From Neopestalotiopsis rosae (lineage: Eukaryota; Ascomycota; Sordariomycetes; Amphisphaeriales; Sporocadaceae): 64,000 nucleotides of DNA. This document shows positions 22,132-33,189 of the stretch, in pieces. The number at the start of each line of letters is the position of its first letter. Position 1 is the stretch's first letter. The DNA lies in the NCBI GenBank assembly GCA_023078685.1, contig JALGAS010000001.1, positions 3,658,001 through 3,722,000 of the forward strand, written 5' to 3'. The translations under genes were made by a program, and so were the position numbers. Below the pieces are notes generated by a model, which saw nothing but the letters and a program-made list of their open reading frames with translations, searched no databases and was not told the DNA's origin.

Positions 22132-23581
22132 GCTTAGGGATGATGGGAGAATGTTCGTGACAGGGAGGGTCTTTGCCTCCGAAGATTTCTAAAAACTAAG
22201 CCTGAATTTCATCGACGAACTTTCAGATGTGTTTAGTTGTATAAAAGAATTCGATATTTCGAACAGCTGGAGGGGTATGATTTATAGGTGATATCGGCGC
22301 CATGAGGGCCGATTAGATGATGCCGTTGGTTCAGGAGGAGTAGCAACGGGATCGAGATGGCTTTGAGAAATCAAGGTTATGATCAGCATTAGAGATGTTG
22401 ACATGCAAGTCTGGATGCAAACTGTCAGACTGGGGCTTCCAACGTCTACAACCCGAAAGACTCTACGCTTTTGGAATCAGGTACAGGCAAGTGCCCTTTA
22501 AGCTCGGGTTGTGGCTGCGAATTTCACTATCTCCATGCATAAAACGGCTGTGCTGCGTATTGAGCCTTCCCAATTATGATCGCCCGCGTGATCATCCGCC
22601 GCTTCCAGACTTGAAGCTTGGCTCATGTACCAAAGAAGTGGCTGCCGTTACTCAACCAGGAGTTTTTTAGAGCCAATGTTGTTTTGATGTCTCTTCCTAC
22701 GATACCTGCTGCTACTCGACCTCCGGTCCTACATTGGTCATTACGCTATGCTCACTGTTGTATATTCGGGTATCTTTGCACAAGAAGACATAGGTACCGC
22801 CTGCGATGCAATGCGTCAAGTTATATGCTGGTGGTGGAACGTGGCTCCATGCAGAGAGTGTCCTTGTGTGCATTGTCATGTATACCTACTATAAAGCCCA
22901 TTGAGCCAAGGTTCCACGAATATAAGCCCTTCGATGTATTCACGAATCATAGCATTTCAGCTACACGAACATAGTGAGTTTCGAAAACCAACAGCAAGAC
23001 CATTAGTTTATGCCGACTTTTGACCAAGGTTAAAAGGTACGTAGTGCAAGTTACGTTACAGCAAAGTCTCCGTACGACTCCAGGGCCGGCCAGATCACAA
23101 TGTCATTCCATCCAAAAGTTAATAGATGCCGTATTTACCTAGGTATATTCTCCGATGAGAGGAGATGATTATTGAACACTACAAAAGGTCCCGACATCAT
23201 GACTAAGAGCATAGGAACGGTTCGCTGCCTTCCATTGACTTATAGCGGTCACTTTATACCATATTAGGACGAATGGGTATCCCGAGCTGCCGAATACCGG
23301 AACGCTGGTCGCCGCCCGCACACGCTATAATAGCGAACCCCAACGTCCCCCCTGTCTTGCCTGTCGTCACTAAGCGCATTGCGGTAGTGCTACGCTGGAG
23401 GACAACCTCGGCCCCGCACCTCAATCATCATGTACCCGGGCCCTGGAAATCATGGGGAAACAGACCAGACCCGGCCCGGATATACGATGGAGTTGTCTCA
23501 TTTCTGGGGTCGATCTGTTTTCTTCATCTTCTTCTTTCCCTTCTGATTGCCATTGATTGCCATTGACGAGCACAAGACACA
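22132..23581. other. Intergenic region upstream of glutaryl-CoA dehydrogenase
   Basis: No supported gene. Two plus-strand open frames (22395-22670 and 22618-22974) overlap, lack coding character and resemble nothing. The region contains the GCDH promoter, with a pyrimidine-rich stretch at 23515-23545 just before the start. Confidence 0.5.
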
Positions 23582-25024
23582 ATGTTTCGACCCGCGATCC
23601 GACAATGCACACGGCCATTGGCCACCTCACTGAAGCAGACTTGCAGGGCATCGCGTACCTATGCGTCTGCGAGCTCTGTCAAGTTCGACTGGCAAGACCC
23701 GCTGGACAGCAAGTCATTGCTGACCGAGGAAGAGCTTGCCATCTCTGAGACGGCAGAGAGATACTGCCAGGAGCGGATGCTTCCTCGTGTACTCCGTAAG
23801 CAGGCCATGCGCACACACAAGATGATGTTGACTTGATCGCAACGGAACGCCGTCATGACATGTTTCACTAACACGAGCCATGTGCTTTTCCAGAGGCTTA
23901 CCGTGACGAGAACTACGATGCCGCGATCCTTTCCGAAATGGGCGAACTCGGCCTGCTCGGTGCCAACCTCGACGGGTACGGCTGCGCCGGCGCCAGCACG
24001 GTCGCTTCCGGTCTAATCACACGAGCCGTCGAGCGCGTCGACAGTGGCTACCGATCGGGCATGTCGGTACAGTCGTCATTAGTCATGGGCGGTATACACA
24101 CTTTTGGAACCCCCGAGCAAAAGGACAAGTTCCTCCCGGGCATGGCTCAGGGCAAGCTGCTCGGCGCGTTTGGTCTGACCGAGCCGAATCACGGCAGTGA
24201 TCCCGGCTCCATGGAGACGACGGCTCGACCGCACCCGACCAAGAAGGGCTACTTCCTGCTCAGCGGCTCAAAGACGTGGATCACCAACAGCCCAATCGCC
24301 GATGTCCTCATGGTCTGGGCAAAACTGCAAGAGACGGGCAAGATTAGAGGTTTCCTGATCGAGCGCAAGGATTGTCCCCCTGGCACCCTCGAGACGCCTG
24401 CCATTAAGAACAAGAACGGCCTTCGTGCGAGTATCACTGGAATGATCCACCTTGACGATTGCCCCGTGCCCGAAGCCCACATGTTTCCCGATGTTGAAGG
24501 CTTGACTGGCCCCTTCACTTGCCTGAACAGCGCTCGTTACGGCATTGCGTTGGGCACCATGGGCGCCCTGGAGGACTGCATTGAGCGAACCAGGACATAT
24601 GCCATGGAGCGAAAGCAATTCAAGGGCAACCCTATTGCCAAGTATCAGCTTGTGCAAAAGAAGCTGGCCGATGCCGCAACTGATGCCGCCTATGGTACAC
24701 TGGCCGCAATCCAGGTCGGAAGACTCAAGGATGAAGGCAAGGCTACGCCCGAGATGATCTCCATGATTAAGAGACAGAACTGTGACAAGGCTCTGTGGAA
24801 TGCTAGAGTATTGCAAGAAGTCTTTGGCGGTAACGCCGTCAGCGACGAGTACGGCATTGGTCGACACGTAGCCAACTTGTTCGTTACCCAGACATACGAA
24901 GGCCAGAGCGATATCCACAGTAAGTTTGATTCCATGCTCTGTGGTATGCAACCGTTACAACTGCTGACAAAATCCAGGTTTGATAATAGGTCGTGCCATT
25001 ACGGGGCTGCAAGCATTTGTATAA
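23582..25024 (+). CDS. GCDH: Glutaryl-CoA dehydrogenase, mitochondrial
   Basis: FAD-dependent acyl-CoA dehydrogenase that converts glutaryl-CoA to crotonyl-CoA and CO2 in the mitochondrial breakdown of lysine and tryptophan. Three exons (23582-23795, 23894-24919, 24978-25024) give 428 residues, the usual length. The first 30 residues are Arg/Ser/Thr-rich without acidic residues, a typical mitochondrial presequence. Then come the acyl-CoA dehydrogenase N-terminal domain, the FAD/substrate signature FGLTEPNHGSDPGSM (about 164-178), the beta domain (GSKTWITNSPIADV), the C-terminal helical domain, and the catalytic glutamate in QTYEGQSDIH (Glu407). The last 16 codons, including LIIGRAITGLQAF, are encoded by a small third exon after a 58-nt intron with a GCTGAC branch site. 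Everything needed for activity is present. Confidence 0.93.
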
Positions 25025-26507
25025 TAATATACCGCCTTGTTAATATGTACGACACAATACTGATCAAATACCAAAATCGCCCTGCTTTGACTTGACAAAT
25101 TAGTGATTCCAGCGTAAAAGAGCCTTCCCCAAAAAATGATACACATCTTGGAGAATGTCGTAAGCAATAATAGCACCCGCATGCACATCCGGTACCCTTC
25201 GTGCGAGGCAGGGTGATACAGTGATAACGCTGAGGCTGCAGGGCGTCCCAAGTGAGCCTGACGAAACGGACTTTGGGGGCATTCTTCAGAATCCTTCAAG
25301 CCATAAATCAGAACTCATCCCACATCCGAAATTTTGCAACTTGGGCCCATTTGATAAGGCTGAGGATTGGGCAACCCTCTCATGGACTGGAAATACCGAC
25401 TAACCTCAGGTAGGTCGTTATCATAATTTCGGTATGCACCAACCCTGGCCTAATGTAAGCATTCTCCCACCGGAAGTGCAGATGCTTAAGGAATATTTCC
25501 ACGCGGGGACGAAAAAGTGGCCCGTTATTAGAGAGATGCACGGCTATAGTAAGACAATCGGCTAGAACCAAATAGACCACCTGATTAGGTTCCTTACGGG
25601 CCCGATGATTTATAGCATTACATGCTCTTCAAGTCCTTGAGCGGGATCCGGCGACGTTATTAATTCTACAACTTAACCACATCCTTTAGAAAAAGCCCAT
25701 AAGCCTGATTATTAGTCTTCCGGCCCCACAGAGGTCGATATGGATAACGGCTCAAGTCTCGAAACACTTCACTGGTACGGCGAGGGAATCTGCAGACAAG
25801 ATGGAGAGTCAGATAAGATATGCGCACAGCATAGCCATCGCGTTCGAGCACGAGGTGGTGTCGCTGCACGGGATAATGATCTTTGCTCTCATTTCCCTTC
25901 CTGGAACCTTTGTTGCAGTAAGATACAGCTGTCCTAACATTCGACATTCTGTCACTGCTGGTCTGACGCAAATTTAGAACTTTTTCGGTAGCGGCGCGAC
26001 TCAGTGTGACAAAGATGGAAACGTGGGTTTGAGTACGGATTATATAGCTCAGCTTGATGATATGAATTTGTTCTTCGTCATCAGATTGCCTTCGACGGTG
26101 GCAATTGTGATTATTTGGCCCGTAATTTGATGGATCATACGGTAACGCAATAAGGTCAATCAAGGGGGTTTATTGATCATGTGAGAGGAGAAGAAGTGAA
26201 CTACCAAACGCGCTTACACAAAAATATAATGGATACCATTTATCCAGCTCTCCATGTTTCAAAGCCTTGCAAATAGGACTGACCAGGGTATTTGTCTTCC
26301 TGACACGAAGAATCCTTCTCATTGAGAATAAACCTGAGGGGCATCGGCAAATCCGAATTACCTTCGTGGTAGAAATTGGCAGCACAAGCAAGCAAGAGCG
26401 GCGACAGCCCAGCTCATGCATAGGGCGGTGGGCGCGTGGTAGATTCCTGGTGTCGTATGACAGGGAATACCTGGTTGATTTCAGGCACGGCAAATAAGGA
26501 TTGCTGA
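25025..26507. other. AT-rich intergenic stretch between convergent genes
   Basis: Several short open frames on both strands (the longest at 25666-26163, minus, 165 codons) overlap one another and show no coding bias or recognisable family. I call this non-coding. It contains the terminators of GCDH and of the gene ending at 26508. Confidence 0.5.
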
Positions 26508-29500
26508 TCATGTACCACGTCTGAATAGCCACAACCGTATATGCTTTTCTTTCAACCGCTCACGAAAATGTGTATGGGAACGCTGGGGTTTCTGGACAGT
26601 ATCCAGCCCAATTGCAGGCTGTTTCTGACGAAGAGAGCTTGTTCGAGGAGTATCGGTCGAAAGATGGGGTACCGTAGAAATGTTGCCATGGTTCGCCGAT
26701 AGGACTTCAGGGGCCGACGAATTTGAGGAGTGCGCCTCTTCGGACAAACATGGATCAAGTTGAGTCCTTGAAAGCTGTGTCTTTCCAATGGTGTCATCTT
26801 GGAAGCTCGTCAGCGGTGTATCAGAACGTGAGATACCCGCCGAAACATCGCTTCGTGCGTAGCTTGGCCCCACGCTAGTCCCAGGTGATGTGGCGATGTC
26901 CATATGGCTGTTGTCCGTCGATAATACCGGTGATGAATGTTCACTTTGGTTCACCCTCGACCTCTTCCTTCTTAGAATACGGGAAAGAGAGCGGCTTTCG
27001 TCACGACCGATAATAATAGCACCATTTGCAGGTAAATTCTCCAACAAAGGTGCTTTCTTATCACGACCTCTTACCAAGATGTGTGTCCGACCACATCGAG
27101 AAGCGTTCGGAAGACATGCCTCGAATAAGTCGCGGGGACATTTGACGTGTAGGCCTCCGACCAGCTCCGATGTCTTAGAATTGCCGTGATGTGCAAGTAT
27201 TCGTGCCAACGTCGAGTTACTCATGCTCAAGTAACCTTGATTTGTTGGGACAGATTCCCAATCTTCACACAGATGTGGGCTCGTCGGGCCATGCTTGCTG
27301 CTGCGAATGAGTTCCCCAAACCCACGTCCGAAAAGAGTCAAGGCTGATAAGCCTTGGAGTAATTCAACCCATGCTTCGCTGCCAGATTTCAGTGATGTCA
27401 CTCGTAGCTTCGCCTTATTACTGCAGGCAAGATCCCGAAAATCATATCCTTCAAGCTGCTGATAGCCAACCAGCTGTTTAAGATCCGTCTTGACCGACTC
27501 GTCGGTGTTCATGTTGAGACCTTGATCAAGAAGCGAATAGATTCTGAGCACTCTATCTTTGAAACTCACCCAATTTCCTTTTCGGCTTTCTGTTTCTTCC
27601 GTCGTCGTCGTAGTTACAGGCAGATGTTCACCATTGTGGGACTGCGTTATCTCGGTTTTGGTCTCTTCGCCGTCGTTCCGGTGATATAGCCGTAGTCTGA
27701 TATTTTCTTCAGCTAATAGGGTCTGCATGGATCGAAATCTGGAATCCGGATCGTTATGAAATTGAATTCGGCCATGAGTTCCGAGTTCGAGGGTTTTCTC
27801 CTGTTCTTCCTGGTCCAGAGAAGACATCACTAGGTGAAGTAGAACAGAACTCCCGTCAAGGAGAAATCCCCTTTGGTCCTCGGTATCGTAGAGAACTACA
27901 AATTTCTGAGAGACGAACTGGATACTTTCGTGGTAATCCCCGTTCTGCTGTGACACGATAGGTTTGTCTCTCTTTCCCACTTTCACGGACACGTTAGTAG
28001 CAACGTATTGTGAAAATCCCACATTGAATCTCTCCAGCTCAAATTCCCGTCCTCTATTACCAAGTCCACAACCTCTAATTGCAAGGTTTGCGAGACGCGT
28101 GCCTAATAACGTGTTAATTTTGAAATTAATCGGTTTGAGAATATGCTTTTGACGAACCTATAACATTATCGGCTTGCGTAGTCCAACCAATGATATGTGT
28201 CAAACTGGAAATATTCACCTGACTCAAAATAGAAGCATCCACCTCGACTTTTTGCTTAAGTACTTCTGAGTCATGATAGTAGATATAGCTGCCATTGTCT
28301 TTGGAAATAGCATGCCAGGAGATAATGCTCCCTACTTGCTTAACAGCCACTAAGAGCGTCGAGAATCGTTTGATGAATATGTTGCCCCTATAAGTACTGA
28401 GCCTAGAGTCTGGCATCAAAAGCATCATTGTATCAAATTCCAATCGCAGCCCTGGTGTGGAATTGGGAATTCGACGAATTGGGAAGCCCTTGACAACCAT
28501 CGGATTCCGAAACAATTTGGGCCAACAATGTCCGTAACGGAATTCATTCTTTCCATCAAGTTCGACCGCGGCCGATAGTTCGATTCGCAGGGAAATATCG
28601 GACGCAGTTGTACCTGAAACCGACACATCCTTAATGGTTGGGTAGATATAGCATACCCCTTCGCTCGATTCTGATTTTCTCAGAGCACAACTTATCCACA
28701 TGACTTGTTCGCCGGTTTCAATGACTGTATCAGCAGATCCAGAGATGTCCAAAGTGAATACTCCCTTTTGAATGGACGCTTGAAGTTTTGTCCCATCTTC
28801 AAACGTTCCTGAAGATAAGAATTTATTTCAGTAAGAGTGTTTATTCTTCCGATCGGAGCAACATACCTTCATGTGGAGTGCCTTCGGAAGACTGAACAAT
28901 GGACTGAATTAGACTCAAGAACGCTTGCCATGTATCTGGCCAAGTTCTGCGGAGGTACTCGCAACAAGAAACACCTTCTACTTGTGCTGTCGTTCCGATC
29001 AAGACCAAGGCTTCAGAAATGGCTTCTGCCGGTGGGGTGCCATATTCCTGCTCTTCAAGAAATGAATGCAGAGACCATTGAATAACAAATGTAGCATTCA
29101 TTGACGGTATCAGAGACTTTTGGCTGAACGGTCGGTGCTTTTGCATCGCCTTGTCAATTTGTTCTGATAGATCGCTAGTCGCTGATGGTGTAGGCACCAT
29201 TATATCGAGTTCTCGCACGAGCGCTGTGAGCAACCATTTGTATGCGTGCGAATTTCTAACCACGTCTGATATCTGTCCACGTTCTGGATCGAGTTCGGTG
29301 TCGGAGGGTCCATCGTGTTGTGGGAGACCTTTACCCACGCTAAGGAGCCAGCGCTTAGTCTGTTCTGCGAATGTCATTTCCGGATTCGATGTGTCTCGTA
29401 TCCCAGAATCTCGCTCTTCGTTCCTGAACCTCGGTTCCTTCGACAATTGTGTGTTGTTGTTGTTGTTGTCGTCTGCGATACCTGCCTGCCTTGCACAGAA

Positions 29501-31882
29501 TTCGGCGGCAATTTTCCTAGTGAGTTTAAGAATGGGACATTGTTAGGTGTCAAATATGTCAATGGAATTCTTACCTCCGATTATGATAAAGAAAATTTGA
29601 TATCATCCTGTACTCCTCCTTTTCCCCTTCTTTTGCAAATTTTAGTGCAAATTTGTGAAGTATTCGTTCCAACGACCCTCCAATCCGGTTGATGTTCTCA
29701 TGGTTTGTCGTCAAGCTTGATACTTGTCGAAAAATCTCGTCTGCCAGGTCTTTTTGATATTGGACATCATGCGAGTCTGAATCTCTAGGATCTTGTGCGT
29801 GTACTGTGGCATTATCCGGTATATCATCATGTTCTCTTCTAGTTTGTATGTTCTTCTTCGGACCTACATCCAGAGAAGCTCCATGTTGATTAGGAGAACT
29901 GCTTAGAAGCGATGATGGCACTGTTGTTCGATATTGCTGAGAATTGGAAAGGGCTTTTGTATGTGCTGTGGTATCGGTGGATGATTCTCGGTTCTTAGAT
30001 ACGTTGTTCGTGGCCATTTCATGTGGCTCTGTTGGACGTAGGCCAAACTTTTTCGCCCGACGGGTGCCCATGACTGAACTTCCATTGCTCGCCCGCAGTC
30101 CTGTCTCGCCATTGTTGCTGCGAGCGCTTTCGTACTGCAATGCAGCACGGTACTAGGGATGAGAGTCAATAAACCGGATTCCATCACAGATTAGAAGAGG
30201 AAGAGGACTAGGAAGAGGACTAGGAAGAGGAGAACTAATGAAATTGAGTTTTACCATGGCCTTGTCATTTTCCAGTTCGCGCGCAAGTAATTCCAGGCGA
30301 ACTCTGTGAACAGCGAGATCGCTCTCAACTCTATCAATTCTGTTGAAGAAAGCTGCAATACGACTCTTTATATCATCTGCTCTGATATGCTGCTTGAATG
30401 CATGAGAATCAAGGATTTCCCGATAATGCTTTTTGATCTGGGTCAGCACGCCCAGGTTTTGTCCAATGACCATGATTGACTGGTCAAGCTCCGAGCCCCG
30501 GCGGTACAATCTCCGGAACTCTGCAAATGGCAATTGCTCATCAGGGCTGTACTCGGTGAATTTACTTTCGTGACTGTTTCGGGGCTCCTTCTCAATCTCA
30601 TCGTCCTTCTTGGACAAAGAGCTTGACGCGATACCGAACATGCCGGCGACAGACTGGCGAAGATTCAATAATCGCCGTCTTGGCGAAGTTCCCAGCGTGA
30701 TGGGATTTGATGGATGGGACTGTTGGTCTGCTTCCCCTGTACTTTCCGGTGTACTTGATTCAATTGACGTCATAAGACGTGTTGACGGTCTGGACTCTCC
30801 ACTCCGAGTGGTTTGTCTGGTGGCATATGACGAAAGCCTGGAGGCAGCCGATGAAGGCGTCGTGGTGGCATTTGTCGAAAGCCTGGAGCGAGCCGATGAA
30901 GCCCTCGTACCCCCCTGCGCAAGATCCATCTCAATGGCCATGGACGTCGTGGCAGAAGCAATGGGAGCCCATTGCTCTGCAATGAAGTCGTCTCTCATCT
31001 TTGACTCAAAGTATTCGATATAGTCGGCCCAATTCTCGGCACACCACTCTACTAAAATAAGCTGAACGAGAAAAGTTGCAGCAAAAGACTTTTCAACATT
31101 CTTGAACAGGCTAGGTTGCATTTCAGGGTTATTGAGCGTTTCTTGATGTATACGCTTCAGAATATTTGTATCGGCTTTGAGTACGATAAACAGCGTCTGG
31201 CCACTAACCACGTCAAAAGTGTGGCATAGAGCCGTCTGACGGAGAGGCCATGGATTGCCCGCGTTGGGCATATCGGTAGGTTCTACCGACAACAGATTGA
31301 ATGCGCACTGGATCTGGCGGCCGGACCTGCCAAGACCGGGTACAGTAAATTGGGGGCTATCTTGCTCCAGATAGTTCTCGTTCTTGAACATGGCATGCAT
31401 CGGTGGTCTCGGGCTGGGACTGAACGTCATGACCAGGTCCAGGAACGAAGGCATTACCTGATGATGCGTGAGAAGCATTAACAATTGTTCTCTGGTGCAT
31501 CCTAGAGCGGACTGTGAAGAGCGTGATTGCAAAAAGATGAACCGCCAAAGAGGTTCAGTCTTTGTCAGATAGGCCGACAGCATATCCAACGTCTCTGGCT
31601 GCATATTCTTGAATCTGAGTTCTATATGGAAGCAAGTACCTTAGTCAAGTACCTTGATAGTGGGCCAGTAAATCTACCTTGAGTTCGCTCATTATTGACT
31701 ATTGTGTCTAACAGGTACAGCGATCTGTGAGCTGCATGGAATATGTTCTTTTGTTGCAAGCGTTCGCGATATCTATCCGCAGTATAGATGGAGGTCTGTT
31801 TCCTGACGATATTGCTCGGGTATAATTGATACTTTTGTCGAGATTCCTCGAACTCGACCGTGTGGTCAGGTGCTGTGGCCAT
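26508..31882 (-). CDS. Fusion protein: CorA-like N-terminal domain plus large fungal-specific module
   Basis: Six exons (31882-31678, 31621-30255, 30152-29575, 29516-28867, 28808-28158, 28102-26508) keep phase throughout and sum to 1681 residues; an in-frame ATG at 31915 would add 11. Residues 1 to about 520 match the fungal CorA-like transporter domain type (RxxFLQSRSSQSALGC, PGLGRSGRQIQ, RQTALCHTFD, helical segment before 520). The usual C-terminal transmembrane helices and GxN pore motif are not seen. Instead there is a disordered Ser/Thr/Asn linker (about 525-640), then a long segment typical of Pezizomycotina hypothetical proteins, with an EYLRRTWPDTW-like helix, GHCWPKLFRNPMVVKGFPI, SIISWHAISKDNG, and a distal VTSLKSGSEAWVELLQGLSALTLFGRGFGE block. 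The C-terminus is Ser-rich and ends with basic residues. Function is unknown; transport seems unlikely without membrane helices. Confidence 0.8.
30154..30254 (-). repeat. Pyrimidine-rich tandem repeat inside intron 2 of the CorA-like gene
   Basis: The 101-nt intron contains about three copies of a 12-bp unit, AGGAAGAGGACT on the plus strand (about 30190-30235), which is TCCTCTTCC-rich in the transcript. It lies between a GTAAAA donor and a CCCTAG acceptor. The intron is longer than most others in this gene, so slippage expansion is plausible. Confidence 0.7.
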
Positions 31883-33189
31883 GATTCCAAGTGACTCAAG
31901 TCTCTGGATAATCACAAACCAAGCACACTACCCAACAGACGATTGGGAGGGGATCCGTATTTGCCTGGGTGCAAATGAACGATTCTCGTGCCTCCGATTC
32001 AGATAAAATTACGATAAACGCGCTCATCCGCCTCAAGGTCTGTAGAGGAATCGAGCGCCAACGCTTCGGGCGTAGTCAGATATTGCGAGTATTATTGCCA
32101 CGTATAGCTTCGGGAGGAGAGCGGGTCAGGATGCAACAGAGAAGTGGAAAAATTAGGGTAGAGAAGAAGGAGGGTGAGGAGGGGTTGTTACCTTCATAGG
32201 TGGATGGCGATCCAGGTCACACTGCATTGAAGACCGGAGCAGTAATAATGCATGGCTAGATCAAGAAGCCTAGGAGCTGCTTATAGATAAGGTACATTCA
32301 GTCGCGCCCCCAACACGACCCACCAACTGCCACAACTTCGCTGTGCCTGAATATGCAGGACTTTTGTTTGGCATCAGTCATTTTACTAATTCGAAAGACG
32401 CTTAAGTGCAGAATTTTAAAATCATATTGCAGGTTGCAGGTTGCAGGGGAACTCGTGCTTGCCACCATGTTCTGGGCGGCCTGGAGCAAGTAAACTCGAG
32501 CATGAGGGGATATTTCCTATCAATATCATAAGTTATATAACGGACATGTACGAAGTACAGATACTATCGTCGACTTCAAAGTCAACGAAGCTACATGTAT
32601 GATACAAGCCGGGACGAATGCTTTGCGCTTGATGACGCCACACACGGGCGTGAAGGCTCGAAATGGTCCCATCTGCATCTTGTTGACCTTGTGGGAGGTT
32701 ATATGACGCTATGATTGGATGATACGACAAAAGTAGATACTTAGAGAAATCCCCTGAGGGTGTCAACGCTTACACGCTAGCTACCAGTCAAGTGTATTGT
32801 CAATATTTAACCTAGGCAGCTTTGGGATTATTTTGCCGCCACGCCTCGCATGGTACGTAAGACATGATATCTGTACTGTGTACAATCGCATCCCTCTGAG
32901 ACATTTTGGTTTTCTCTCCCCTTATAAACTCACATGTATACCCTTCAAATCACGAGATGCGTTTTTGAAGCTGATGGAATTACGAAAAGCTTTGGCGAAC
33001 TCTTACAACTTATGTTTTGATTAATCGGATAGGTAGACTCAAATGGCACGCTTTCCGTCTTTAAAGTGATAAGAAGGATATGCTTATTGATGATGCATTT
33101 TAGACATAATTCGTTGTAGACCTCATTTAGGATCACAAGACGATTGTAATCTGGTCTATATAGCGTATTTCCCCTCATCAGCCATCAAT
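31883..33189. other. Gene-free stretch between the CorA-like gene and COG3
   Basis: No supported gene. A triple GCAGGTT repeat occurs at about 32428-32449. The rest is AT-rich sequence including the promoter of the CorA-like gene and the terminator of COG3. Confidence 0.5.

Noticed and set aside
25666..26163. 165-codon minus-strand ORF
   Set aside because: No start context, no coding bias and no homology impression; overlapped by other frames.
29446..29575. Two separate genes, CorA-like and downstream module, split at about 29.5 kb
   Set aside because: A clean intron (29517-29574, CTAAC branch) fuses the frames and encodes the poly-Asn stretch; total length is an exact codon multiple.
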